This document shows, piece after piece, positions 1 through 8,239 of a stretch of DNA of 64,000 nucleotides (position 1 is its first letter; each line of letters starts with the position of its first letter). The notes under the pieces were generated by a model. That model was not told where the DNA came from and did no database searches. It saw only the letters and a list, made by a program, of their open reading frames with translations. The position numbers were made by a program, and so were the translations under genes. The stretch comes from Methylococcus capsulatus str. Texas = ATCC 19069 (lineage in GTDB: Bacteria > Pseudomonadota > Gammaproteobacteria > Methylococcales > Methylococcaceae): positions 7,501-71,500 of the forward strand of contig NZ_AUKJ01000022.1 in NCBI RefSeq assembly GCF_000424685.1, written 5' to 3'.

Positions 1-1
1 G

Positions 2-712
2 ATCGACGGCAAACCGGTCACCTTCACAGAAGGACAGACCATCATGGAAGCGGCCACCGCGGCAGGAGTCTACATCCCTCATCTGTGCCACAACCCGGAA
101 TTCGAGCCGCATGGCAGCTGCAAACTGTGCACGGTCAAGGTGAATGGCCGCAACTGCTCGGCCTGCACCTTCCCGGCGGCAGATGGCCAGGAAGTGCTCA
201 ACGATACCGCCGAATTGAACGAGCTGCGGCGCACCATCACCCAGATGCTGTTCGTGGAAGGCAACCATCTGTGCCCGTCCTGCGAAAAAAGCGGCAACTG
301 TCAGCTACAGGCGGCAGCCTACTTCCTCGGCATGACCGATGCCCATTTCCCATTCTTCTACCCCCGAAGGGAACTGGACGCTTCCCACCCCGACATCCTG
401 CTCGACCGCGACCGCTGCATCTTCTGCGCCTTGTGCGTGCGTGCCAGCCGGGACGTGGACGGCAAAAACGTGTTCGCCATCGGCGGACGCGGCATCGACT
501 CGCGGCTGATCGTGAACTCGCCCTCGGGCAGGCTCGCGGATACCCCGATCGCCGCGACCGACAAAGCGACCCGGGTCTGTCCGGTCGGGGCCATCCTGAT
601 AAAACGGCATGGCTTCGAGGTACCCATCGGGGAGCGCGTCTACGACCGGCACACCATCGCCGAAGAAAGCCTGGAACGGGAGGAACCGATCGTGGAGGCC
701 CGTCATGGCTGA
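2..712 (+). CDS. hoxU: NAD-reducing [NiFe] hydrogenase diaphorase subunit HoxU (5' partial)
   Basis: Small diaphorase subunit of the soluble bidirectional/NAD-reducing hydrogenase; it relays electrons through Fe-S clusters between the hydrogenase module and the flavin module HoxF in the cytoplasm. The reading frame is open from base 2 without a start, so the first residues lie outside the window. An N-terminal [2Fe-2S] ferredoxin fold has clustered cysteines (CHNPEF, SCKLC, NCSAC), followed by CEKSGNC and a [4Fe-4S] motif DRCIFCALC, the usual HoxU/NuoG N-terminal order. The stop overlaps the hoxY start by 8 bp, indicating translational coupling. Identification is firm; hoxF should lie just upstream. 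Confidence 0.93.
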   Translation: MDGKPVTFTEGQTIMEAATAAGVYIPHLCHNPEFEPHGSCKLCTVKVNGRNCSACTFPAADGQEVLNDTAELNELRRTITQMLFVEGNHLCPSCEKSGNCQLQAAAYFLGMTDAHFPFFYPRRELDASHPDILLDRDRCIFCALCVRASRDVDGKNVFAIGGRGIDSRLIVNSPSGRLADTPIAATDKATRVCPVGAILIKRHGFEVPIGERVYDRHTIAEESLEREEPIVEARHG

Positions 713-1247
713 GAAACTCACCATCGCCACGACTTCCCTAGCCGGCTGCTTCGGCTGCCACATGTCGTTCCTCGATATCGACGAACGCATTTTGGCGCTG
801 GCGGAGGTCGCCCGCTTCGACCGCTCACCGCTCACCGACATCAAGCACTGCCGGGACCGGGTGGATCTGGGGCTGGTCGAAGGCGGCGTCTGTAACGCGG
901 AGAACGTCCACACCCTGCGCGAATTCCGCAGGCACTGCCGGATCCTGGTCGCCGTCGGCGCCTGCGCCATCAACGGCGGACTGCCCACACTCCGCAACCC
1001 CATCGCGCTGGAGGAATGTCTGCAAGAAGCCTATCGGGATGGCATCGGGGTCGAAAACCCGCAAATACCCGACGATGTCGAGCTCCCACTGCTCCTTGAC
1101 AAGGTGCACCCGATCCATGAGGTCGTGAGAGTCGACTATTCCCTGCCCGGCTGCCCGCCGTCGGCCGATGTGATATGGGCATTCCTCAGCGATCTCGCCG
1201 CGGGAGGGGAACCTTCGCTTCCCCGCGAGCTCATTCACTATGACTGA
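705..1247 (+). CDS. hoxY: NAD-reducing hydrogenase small subunit HoxY
   Basis: Small subunit of the soluble [NiFe] hydrogenase, carrying the [4Fe-4S] cluster proximal to the NiFe site of HoxH. The 180-residue protein has the HoxY cysteine pattern: AGCFGCHMSF near the N terminus, GGVCNAENV, VGACAINGG, and LPGCPPSAD. The start at 705 was chosen because residues from there match the family start (MAEKLTIATTSLAGC); the open frame extends further upstream only inside hoxU. It overlaps hoxU by 8 bp. The expected catalytic partner hoxH does not follow; lgt begins 62 bp downstream. Confident as HoxY. Confidence 0.92.
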   Translation: MAEKLTIATTSLAGCFGCHMSFLDIDERILALAEVARFDRSPLTDIKHCRDRVDLGLVEGGVCNAENVHTLREFRRHCRILVAVGACAINGGLPTLRNPIALEECLQEAYRDGIGVENPQIPDDVELPLLLDKVHPIHEVVRVDYSLPGCPPSADVIWAFLSDLAAGGEPSLPRELIHYD

Positions 1248-1309
1248 GATGGTGGCATAATGATGTGTTCTGCCGTGGGCCAATCAACACCGATAGCTCC
1301 GAACGCGTC

Positions 1310-2098
1310 ATGCTGACCTATCCCGCCATTGATCCCGTTGCCGTCTCATTCGGGCCGCTCAAGGTCCACTGGTACGGACTGATGTACGTCATCGGCATCG
1401 CCGCCACCTGGATATTGGCGCGGCGACGGGTGCAGCGCAGCGCGAATCCGTTGTTCACCCCCGCCCAGGTCGAAGACCTGGTGTTCTATGCCGCCATCGG
1501 CGTGGTGGTCGGCGGACGGCTCGGCTATGCGCTGTTCTACAATTTCTCCGGCTTCCTTCACGATCCGGCGATGCTGTTCCGCATCTGGGAAGGCGGCATG
1601 GCGTTCCACGGCGGACTCATCGGTGTGCTGATCGCCATGTACGCCTACGGCCGGTCGCAGGGTATCCGGTTCTTCGACGTCGCCGACTTCCTTGCTCCTT
1701 ATGTGCCCATCGGCCTCCTCGCCGGACGTATCGGCAACTTCATCAACGGCGAACTGTGGGGCAAACCCAGTGACCTGCCTTGGGCGATGATCTTCCCCCA
1801 TGCCGGGGACGTACCGCGCCATCCTTCACAGCTTTATGAAGCGTTTCTGGAAGGGCTGGTCCTTCTGATCATTCTCCAATGGTTCAGCCGACGCTCGCCG
1901 CCACGTATGGCGGTGAGTGGCCTGTTTCTCCTGGGCTATGGTGTGTTCCGCTTCGCGGTGGAGTTCGTCCGGCTGCCGGATGTGCAGCTCGGCTATCTCG
2001 CTTTCGGCTGGCTGACCATGGGTCAGATCCTGTGTCTGCCGATGATCCTGTTCGGTATCGTCCTGCTGGCCGCCGCCTACGCCCGTCGATCCGCCTGA
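1310..2098 (+). CDS. lgt: Prolipoprotein diacylglyceryl transferase
   Basis: Inner-membrane enzyme that moves a diacylglyceryl group from phosphatidylglycerol to the lipobox cysteine of prolipoproteins. The 262-residue, multi-membrane-segment protein starts MLTYPAIDPVAVSFGP as Lgt proteins do. The Lgt signature region is present around LLAGRIGNFINGELWG, with the conserved RHPSQLYEA region after it. An upstream in-frame codon exists at 1265 but adds a non-homologous stretch, so 1310 was chosen. thyA starts on the base after the stop codon, and lgt-thyA-folA forms an operon, a common gammaproteobacterial arrangement. Confidence 0.95.
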   Translation: MLTYPAIDPVAVSFGPLKVHWYGLMYVIGIAATWILARRRVQRSANPLFTPAQVEDLVFYAAIGVVVGGRLGYALFYNFSGFLHDPAMLFRIWEGGMAFHGGLIGVLIAMYAYGRSQGIRFFDVADFLAPYVPIGLLAGRIGNFINGELWGKPSDLPWAMIFPHAGDVPRHPSQLYEAFLEGLVLLIILQWFSRRSPPRMAVSGLFLLGYGVFRFAVEFVRLPDVQLGYLAFGWLTMGQILCLPMILFGIVLLAAAYARRSA

Positions 2099-2881
2099 AT
2101 GCGCCCTTATCTCGACCTGCTGCGCGACATCCTCGATCATGGCTGCCCCAAAGGGGACCGGACCGGCACCGGGACCCTGAGCGTGTTCGGCCGCATGATG
2201 CGGTTCGACCTGTCGCGGGGGCTTCCCCTCGTCACCACCAAGAAACTGCATCTGCCCTCAATCATCCATGAACTACTCTGGTTCGTCTCCGGCAGCACCA
2301 ACGTGCGTGATCTGCAACGGCACGGCGTCACGATCTGGGACGAGTGGGCGGATGACAATGGTGAGTTAGGCCCCGTGTATGGACGCCAATGGCGGAATTG
2401 GAACGGCGCCATCGATCAGCTTGCCGGACTGGTCGAGCAACTGCGCCGGAATCCGGGCTCCCGCCGCCTGCTGGTGAGCGCATGGAACCCCTCCGATCTG
2501 GATGCCATGGCGCTGCCGCCCTGCCACTATGCCTTTCAGTGCCATGTGGCGGATGGAAGGCTGTCGCTCATGTTCCAGATGCGTTCGGCGGACGTGTTCC
2601 TGGGACTGCCGTTCAATATCGCCGGCTATGCCCTGCTCACCCATATGCTTGCGCAACAGACCGGATACGAACCGGGGGAGTTGATATGGTGCGGCGGTGA
2701 CGTGCATCTGTACCTCAACCACCTGGAGCAGGCGCGCCTGCAACTCACGCGCGAACCCTATCCGCCGCCCACGCTGAAACTCGCCCGCAAGCCCGGGAGC
2801 CTGTTCGATTACCGCTACGAGGATTTCGTGGTCGAGGACTACCAGGCGCATCCACACATCAAAGCGGCGGTGGCGGTGTGA
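2099..2881 (+). CDS. thyA: Thymidylate synthase
   Basis: Converts dUMP to dTMP using 5,10-methylene-tetrahydrofolate and releasing dihydrofolate. At 260 residues it has the usual ThyA length (E. coli 264). The phosphate-binding region ([10 protein letters not shown]) is N-terminal, the catalytic cysteine lies in [11 protein letters not shown] at about residue 142, and the [13 protein letters not shown] and GDVHLYLNH motifs follow. It directly abuts lgt and overlaps folA by 4 bp; folA regenerates tetrahydrofolate from the dihydrofolate made here. Identification is secure. Confidence 0.97.
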   Translation: MRPYLDLLRDILDHGCPKGDRTGTGTLSVFGRMMRFDLSRGLPLVTTKKLHLPSIIHELLWFVSGSTNVRDLQRHGVTIWDEWADDNGELGPVYGRQWRNWNGAIDQLAGLVEQLRRNPGSRRLLVSAWNPSDLDAMALPPCHYAFQCHVADGRLSLMFQMRSADVFLGLPFNIAGYALLTHMLAQQTGYEPGELIWCGGDVHLYLNHLEQARLQLTREPYPPPTLKLARKPGSLFDYRYEDFVVEDYQAHPHIKAAVAV

Positions 2882-3396
2882 CCAGGCCGCCGTACATCTC
2901 CCTCATCGTCGCGATGGCGCGGAACCGCGTCATCGGCGCCGACAACGCCATGCCCTGGCATCTGTCCGCCGATCTCAAGCGGTTCCGCGCCCTGACCCTG
3001 GGGAAACCGGTGCTCATGGGCCGCAAGACCCACGAATCCATCGGCCGCGTATTGCCTGGACGCCAGAACATCATCCTGACCCGCTCGCCGGATTTCCACG
3101 CCCCCGGCTGCACCATCGTGCATGATCTCGGCGAACTGGCGACCGTCTGCTCCGGGGCGCCGGAACTCATGGTCATCGGCGGCAGCGCCGTTTACGAAGC
3201 CCTGCTGCCGCGGGCCAAGCGGCTCTATCTGACCCTGATCGATCACGACTACCCCGGTGACACCTACTTCCCGGAGTTCGCGGCCGCGGATTGGCGCGAA
3301 ATCAGCCGCGAAGACGTCCGGAACGATCCCGATTTCCCCTGGCCCTACAGCTATCTGGTGCTGGAGCGCGCCTCGCCGGAGGCGCGCTGCCAATGA
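2878..3396 (+). CDS. folA: Dihydrofolate reductase
   Basis: NADPH-dependent reduction of dihydrofolate to tetrahydrofolate, needed after the ThyA reaction. The 172-residue protein shows [28 protein letters not shown] (substrate site), [13 protein letters not shown] (NADPH binding) and [14 protein letters not shown]. The start is a GTG that overlaps the thyA stop (GTGA), a coupled start. The 3' end runs 46 bp into the convergent moaC gene, so the last 15 or so residues of FolA are encoded opposite the moaC 3' end. Confidence 0.95.
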
Positions 3397-3854
3397 CCGG
3401 ATTTGCCACCAATCTTCTCCAACAGGCGCACCGACTCGATGCTCATGCCACGGTCGACGGCCTTGCACATGTCGTAGATGGTCAGCAGGGCGATCTGGGT
3501 GGCAGTCAGCGCCTCCATCTCCACGCCGGTCTGGCCGACGGTCTGGACGGTGGTCCGACAGCGGATGCGGCTGGCCTCCGGCTGCGGCTCCAACGCGAGA
3601 TCGACATGGGTAATAGGGATGGGGTGACAGAGCGGAATCAGGTCCGCGGTCCGTTTGGCACCCATGATCCCCGCGATGCGGGCGATGCCCAGCACGTCGC
3701 CTTTCTCGTGCCCGCCGGCCATGATCAGCCGCAAGGTCTCGGGCAACATGGCGATGTACCCCTCGGCCACCGCCATCCGGGTAGTGCTGGGCTTACCGCC
3801 GACGTCCACCATGTGGGCATCGCCGGCGGTATTGAAATGGGTCAGCTCGGGCAC
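3351..3854 (-). CDS. moaC: Cyclic pyranopterin monophosphate synthase MoaC
   Basis: Second step of molybdenum cofactor synthesis, making cyclic pyranopterin monophosphate from the MoaA product. The 167-residue protein contains the MoaC hallmarks [40 protein letters not shown] and [10 protein letters not shown] with [10 protein letters not shown]. The start is a GTG with a GGAG ribosome site seven bases upstream. It converges with folA and overlaps its 3' end by 46 bp. No other moa gene is adjacent, so it sits alone here. Confidence 0.95.
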
Positions 3855-3919
3855 GTTCGGCTCCGTGCGGGAAAAGAAAGGCGTATTCTAATGCCTCAGC
3901 CACGGGCGGGGCGAACGCA

Positions 3920-4414
3920 ATGAACCTCGAAATGGCCCGACTGTTCCGGACCATCACTCATGGCGTCTATGTCGTGGGTGTCGCCGATGCCGAAGGCCCC
4001 AATGCCTTCACCGCGGCCTGGGTGATGCAGACCTCGTTCGATCCGCCCATGCTGGCGCTCAGCATCAACCCGTACTGCCTGTCTTACCGGAAACTGATGG
4101 CCAGCGGTCTTTTCAGCATCAACGTGATACCCAGAGACCGGGTCGATTGGGTAATGCATTTCGCCCGCCCGGCAGGCAGCGACAAACTCGCCGGCATCGA
4201 CTGGACGGCCGGTGAAGGCGGGGTTCCTCTGCTGGGCGGCGCGATCGCCTGGTTCCAGTGCCGGCTTGCCGGAACGCTGACCTGCGGCGATCATGTGCTG
4301 GCCAGTGGACGCGTCTGCGCCGGCAGGCTCAACTCCCCCGACGGCGAGCCCCTGGGCTACCGCGACACCGGCGACCTGGACGGCTCCTCCGCTCTGTATC
4401 CCGATGGATTCTGA
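3920..4414 (+). CDS. Flavin reductase-like FMN-binding protein
   Basis: A 164-residue protein of the flavin reductase/FMN-binding split-barrel family. These proteins bind FMN and either reduce free flavin for a partner monooxygenase or act as standalone oxidoreductases. The family pattern is visible from the N terminus: a GVYVVGVAD strand, AFTAAWVMQTSFDPPMLALSIN (flavin phosphate region), FSINVIP, then GIAWFQCRL-like strands and DHVLASGRV toward the end. The stop overlaps the following nucleotidyltransferase gene by 11 bp, so the two are probably coupled. The physiological substrate cannot be told from sequence. Confidence 0.8.
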   Translation: MNLEMARLFRTITHGVYVVGVADAEGPNAFTAAWVMQTSFDPPMLALSINPYCLSYRKLMASGLFSINVIPRDRVDWVMHFARPAGSDKLAGIDWTAGEGGVPLLGGAIAWFQCRLAGTLTCGDHVLASGRVCAGRLNSPDGEPLGYRDTGDLDGSSALYPDGF

Positions 4415-5357
4415 GCCCGGATTTCTGCCGAAGGATTTCATCCAGACGGCGGAAGGACTTCGTTTCGCCGTCGTCGACGGCCGTCCCGAAGACGGCCGGC
4501 TGCTCTGCACCTTGCGCTACGTCCCCTTGGCAGGCGGCCTGCGCAAGCTGAGCACGGCGGAAGCCATGGATTTCCTGCAGGAGCACCGTCCCGCTTATCT
4601 GCGCCGTTCCCGGCGACTGGACGCGGTATTGCCGGCAGTGCCCCTCGAATGCATAGCGGGGCATTTGCGCCCCCGCGACCGGGTTCGAACCCTGTTGGCG
4701 GGCACAAGCCGCGACGCCATCGAAGCCAAGGCCCGCCGACTGCTCGGCGTCTTCGCCGGGGAAGGACTGGACTTGAAGGAATTCGGCGTAACCGGCTCGC
4801 TGCTGCTCGGCACCCAGACCCTGGCCTCCGACATCGACCTGGTCGTCTACGCCCCGGCCACCTTCGATGCGGCGCGCACCGTGGTCGCCGAAGCCACGGC
4901 GGACGGCCGGCTGGACACCCCGACCGAGGCAGACTGGCGGAAAGCTTATGAGCGCCGCGGCTGCACCCTCGCCTTCGAGGACTATCTCTGGCACGAGCGG
5001 CGGAAATTCAATACGGGCTTCATCGAAGGCACCAAATTCGATCTGACGCTGGTGCTTCCCGGCTCTTGGGACTCTTTCCAGGCCGCCGAGAAACGCGGTT
5101 CCTTGATTCTGCGTACCCGTGTGACGGACGACCGCGGGGCTTTCGAATCCCCCGCCCGCTACCTGACCGATCACCCGCGTGTCGGCCAAGTCCTGAGCTT
5201 CACCCATACCTATGTCGGACAGGCGCGGACCGGGGAGAAGATCGAGGCTTCGGGGCAGGTCGAAGCGCTCCCCGACGGCAGCGAGCGCCTGATCGTCGGC
5301 AGCAGTCGGGAAGCGCCCGGCGAATACATCCGGGTCCTGCACGATGAGACGGACTGA
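4404..5357 (+). CDS. Nucleotidyltransferase-domain protein of archaeal-like type
   Basis: A 317-residue protein with a polymerase-beta-type nucleotidyltransferase core near the middle: FGVTGSLLLG followed by SDIDLVVY, the G-S/D-x-D pattern that binds metal and nucleotide. The N-terminal 100 residues (start MDSEPGFLPKDFI, with a C-LRYVP strand and a PRDRV segment) and the C-terminal 80 residues (LSFTHTYVGQARTGE, a beta barrel-like stretch) flank it. From memory this layout resembles uncharacterised archaeal proteins. The start overlaps the flavin-reductase gene by 11 bp and the end overlaps the HAD gene by 14 bp, so the three look like one operon. Substrate unknown. Confidence 0.7.
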   Translation: MDSEPGFLPKDFIQTAEGLRFAVVDGRPEDGRLLCTLRYVPLAGGLRKLSTAEAMDFLQEHRPAYLRRSRRLDAVLPAVPLECIAGHLRPRDRVRTLLAGTSRDAIEAKARRLLGVFAGEGLDLKEFGVTGSLLLGTQTLASDIDLVVYAPATFDAARTVVAEATADGRLDTPTEADWRKAYERRGCTLAFEDYLWHERRKFNTGFIEGTKFDLTLVLPGSWDSFQAAEKRGSLILRTRVTDDRGAFESPARYLTDHPRVGQVLSFTHTYVGQARTGEKIEASGQVEALPDGSERLIVGSSREAPGEYIRVLHDETD

Positions 5358-6057
5358 CTCTCCCCTCACCGGCCTCAAGGCGGCCATCCTGGACATGGAC
5401 GGCCTCGCCATCGACACCGAAGCGACCTATGTCGCCGCCTGGCGCGGCGCTGCCGCCGCCCTCGGATTCGAACTCGACGAAGCCTTCTGCCAGTCGCTGT
5501 TCGGCTGCCACGCCGAAGCGGTCAAACGACGGATCGGCGACTGTGCCGGACCCGGCTTCGACCTTCGGCGCTTCGACGCGCTCGCCACCCGGATCTGGCG
5601 CCGGCACGTCGAAACCCATGGCATTGCGGCGATGCCCGGCCTGGAGAATTTGTTGAGGTTTTTCCGCGAACGGAATCTGCCTTATGCGCTGGCGACCAAC
5701 AGCGAGGCCCGCTTCGCTGCCATCTGCCTGGACCGCTCCGGCCTGACGCGCTGGTTTCCGCTCATCGTCACCCGTGACCAGGTTGCCGAGGGCAAGCCCG
5801 CTCCTGACCTGTACCTCGAAGCCGCCCGCCGTCTGGGCGTGGAGCCCGACCAATGCCTCGCCCTGGAGGATTCCGAAACCGGCATCGAATCCGCTGCCAG
5901 CGCCGGGACCTTCGCAATCCTGGTCAATGGACGGCGGAAAGCATCTCCCCGTGAACGCGGTTTGGCTCGGCTGCGGGTCGCCAGCCTGCAGGAAATACCA
6001 CCGCTGTGGAATCAGGGAACGGCGGCAGATGAGACCTGCCCCCGCCTGTCAGTCTGA
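5344..6057 (+). CDS. HAD-superfamily phosphatase (beta-phosphoglucomutase/phosphatase type)
   Basis: A 237-residue haloacid dehalogenase-family hydrolase, subfamily IA. All four HAD motifs are visible: D17-M-D19-G (nucleophile and general acid), LATNSEA (motif II threonine), a GKPAPDLYL lysine (motif III) and LEDSETGIESA (motif IV acidic pair). The helical cap lies between motifs I and II. Such enzymes dephosphorylate small sugar or nucleotide phosphates; the exact substrate is not predictable here. It overlaps the upstream nucleotidyltransferase gene by 14 bp and is probably co-transcribed with it. Confidence 0.82.
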   Translation: MRRTDSPLTGLKAAILDMDGLAIDTEATYVAAWRGAAAALGFELDEAFCQSLFGCHAEAVKRRIGDCAGPGFDLRRFDALATRIWRRHVETHGIAAMPGLENLLRFFRERNLPYALATNSEARFAAICLDRSGLTRWFPLIVTRDQVAEGKPAPDLYLEAARRLGVEPDQCLALEDSETGIESAASAGTFAILVNGRRKASPRERGLARLRVASLQEIPPLWNQGTAADETCPRLSV

Positions 6058-6100
6058 GGTAAGATGCAACACTCCCTAACGCGACAGAGAAACCCTCGAT

Positions 6101-6400
6101 ATGATCGGCGCCATAGCCGTCCTTTTCGTTGCCTACTGGTTCTACCGTACCGCCGTTCGAGTGAAACTGCCCCCCCTCCCTTGGGCCGCGGGCGGCGTGA
6201 TCGTCTATTACGCCGGCTTCGTGGTCTGGCTCTATCTGGTCCTGAAACCCCTGCTGGGAGACTCCTTCCGCCATCATAGCTTCCTATTGGGTCTGGGGAT
6301 GGACCTTTCCGCGGTGCTGGTCGGAACCCTGCTCGCCGCGCTGTTCCGGGCGAAGGTCATGTTGAAACAGGGCGATACCCCTTACGAAAAGCACTTCTGA
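6101..6400 (+). CDS. Small hypothetical membrane protein
   Basis: A 99-residue protein with three likely membrane helices (about residues 2-15, 28-48 and 62-82) joined by short loops, ending in a charged tail (KQGDTPYEKHF). I do not recognise a family. It lies 43 bp downstream of the HAD gene on the same strand and 133 bp upstream of nhaD, so it may end the operon. The hydrophobic pattern and codon use consistent with neighbours support a real gene. Confidence 0.6.
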   Translation: MIGAIAVLFVAYWFYRTAVRVKLPPLPWAAGGVIVYYAGFVVWLYLVLKPLLGDSFRHHSFLLGLGMDLSAVLVGTLLAALFRAKVMLKQGDTPYEKHF

Positions 6401-6533
6401 CGCGGAAAGCAGACGCCAGCCCAGCCCCCTAAGCAACCGCCGTTCCTGGTTTTCCGCCTCGTGAATCCATCGATGTCTTCATACCGCGGGCGCAGGCATC
6501 TAGGCGCCCCCTGCCTTTCAAACAGGAATCCGA

Positions 6534-8015
6534 ATGCTGCCGCTCCCCCTGTTCCGACTGCACCATTGGCGTGAGCTTCCCCCGATGCGCCTGCTGTTTA
6601 CCATTCTGGCGGCATGCGCCCTTTTCGTCGGCGTGCCGGAGCTTTGTCTCGCGGGCGAACACGGTCCAGTGGGCCCCTTGGACCTGACCCGGCATTGGGC
6701 CGGCTATCTTGCCGTGCTGATTTTCTTCCTCGCCTATTTCCTCGCCATGGCCGAGGAGGTGACGGAACTACGGAAGTCCAAGCCGATGGTGTTCGCCGCC
6801 AGCGTGATCTGGGGCCTGATCGCGGCGGTTTATGTGGGCGGCGGAATGCCGGAGCAGGCTGGCATGGCGTTCCGCGCCTCCCTGCTGACCTATGCGGAAC
6901 TCTTGCTGTTCATCCTGGTGTCGATGACCTACCTCAACGCCATGGAAGATCTCGACGTGTTCGAGGCTCTGGGCTGCTGGCTGCTGGGGAGGGGATACAG
7001 TTACCGGCAACTGTTCTGGCTGACCGGCATCCTGGCCTTCATGATTTCCTCGGTGTGCAACAACCTGACCACCGCCCTCCTGATGGGCGCGGTCGTCATG
7101 GCCCTGGGCAAAGACTGTCCGCGCTTCGTCACGCTGTCTTGCATCAACATCGTGGTCGCCGCCAATGCCGGCGGGTCGTTCAGCCCTTTCGGCGACATCA
7201 CCACCCTGCTGATCTGGCAGAAGGGCAAAGTCCCTTTCGTGGATTTCTTCAACCTACTGATCCCCTCGATCATCAATTTTGCTCTCCCGGCGACCTGCAT
7301 GTTCCTGTTTCTCCCCCGCCATCACCCGACGGCGGTGGACAAACGGATTCCGATCAAAACCGGCGGACGCCCCGTCATCGTGCTGTTCCTCCTGACCATC
7401 ATCACCGCGGTGTGCTTCGAGAACTTCCTGAGCTTGCCACCCGCGGCCGGCATGATGGCCGGGCTGACTTACCTGAAGTTCTACAGCTTCTACCTGCAGA
7501 AGAAAACCGCCAGCCGCTCTCCCGACCCCGACGAGGTCGTCCCGCCGAACGAACCGATCGGAGACGCCGAGACATTCGATATCTTCAAGAAAGTCTCGCG
7601 CCTGGAATGGGATACGCTGCTGTTTTTTTACGGCATCATGTTGAGCATGGGGGGACTGAGTTTCATCGGCTATCTGGAACGCATCTCCCGGTTCCTCTAC
7701 GCCGATCCGGAGCGGACCACCTTTGCCAACATCCTCGTCGGGATCGCCTCGGCCTTCATCGACAACGGCACCATCATGCTGGCGGTCCTGACCATGGACC
7801 CGAAGATCTCGGAGGGCCAATGGCTGCTGGTGACCCTCACGGCCGGCGTAGGGGGCAGCCTCCTCGCCATCGGTTCGGCCGCCGGCGTCGGCCTGCTCGG
7901 CCAGACCAAGGGTTACTATTCCTTCGGCGCCCACCTGAAATGGGGACCGGTGATCCTGCTGGGCTATTTCGCCAGCATCGGTGCCCATTTCCTGATCAAC
8001 CAGTCCCACTTCTAG
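6534..8015 (+). CDS. nhaD: Na+/H+ antiporter NhaD
   Basis: Inner-membrane sodium/proton antiporter of the NhaD/ion transporter superfamily, exporting Na+ in exchange for protons and helping salt and pH homeostasis. The 493-residue protein has about a dozen hydrophobic segments. Typical NhaD stretches are present: AEEVTELRKSKPMVFAA, ISSVCNNLTTALLMG, NAGGSFSPFGDITTLLIW and a C-terminal AGVGGSLLAIGSAAGVG. An AGGA site sits six bases before the ATG at 6534; an alternative ATG at 6585 begins directly with a signal-like hydrophobic stretch and could be the true start. A hairpin follows the stop. Confidence 0.9.
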   Translation: MLPLPLFRLHHWRELPPMRLLFTILAACALFVGVPELCLAGEHGPVGPLDLTRHWAGYLAVLIFFLAYFLAMAEEVTELRKSKPMVFAASVIWGLIAAVYVGGGMPEQAGMAFRASLLTYAELLLFILVSMTYLNAMEDLDVFEALGCWLLGRGYSYRQLFWLTGILAFMISSVCNNLTTALLMGAVVMALGKDCPRFVTLSCINIVVAANAGGSFSPFGDITTLLIWQKGKVPFVDFFNLLIPSIINFALPATCMFLFLPRHHPTAVDKRIPIKTGGRPVIVLFLLTIITAVCFENFLSLPPAAGMMAGLTYLKFYSFYLQKKTASRSPDPDEVVPPNEPIGDAETFDIFKKVSRLEWDTLLFFYGIMLSMGGLSFIGYLERISRFLYADPERTTFANILVGIASAFIDNGTIMLAVLTMDPKISEGQWLLVTLTAGVGGSLLAIGSAAGVGLLGQTKGYYSFGAHLKWGPVILLGYFASIGAHFLINQSHF

Positions 8016-8018
8016 ACA

Positions 8019-8058
8019 TCCCTTTCCCCCAATGTCTTTCATCATCGGGGGAGAGGGA
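8019..8058 (+). terminator. Hairpin downstream of nhaD
   Basis: An inverted repeat of 12 bp arms (8019-8030 and 8047-8058, one G-U wobble) encloses a 16-base loop three bases after the nhaD stop. There is no T-run after it, so it may be a processing or stabilising hairpin rather than a classical intrinsic terminator. Confidence 0.5.
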
Positions 8059-8239
8059 GACGCCGTGACCGTTGGTCCCGACACCCGGATCCAGCCGACG
8101 TGAATCCGCCCCGGCGGTCGGGCGTTCGGCTGGACTGCCTCGATGGACGTCGCCCGGGTGCGGGTCGTCCACGCCCCGACGGCATGGCCAAACCTGCACC
8201 CGGCGCACTGCGTGCGCCCCGGTCGATTTCGTCGTAGCC
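8059..8239. other. Non-coding gap between nhaD and the convergent hydrolase gene
   Basis: No credible gene was found. The only structure noted is an inverted repeat with 8-base arms at 8091-8098 and 8126-8133 enclosing an inner CCGCC/GGCGG hairpin, which may end the minus-strand transcript entering from 8240. Confidence 0.4.
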
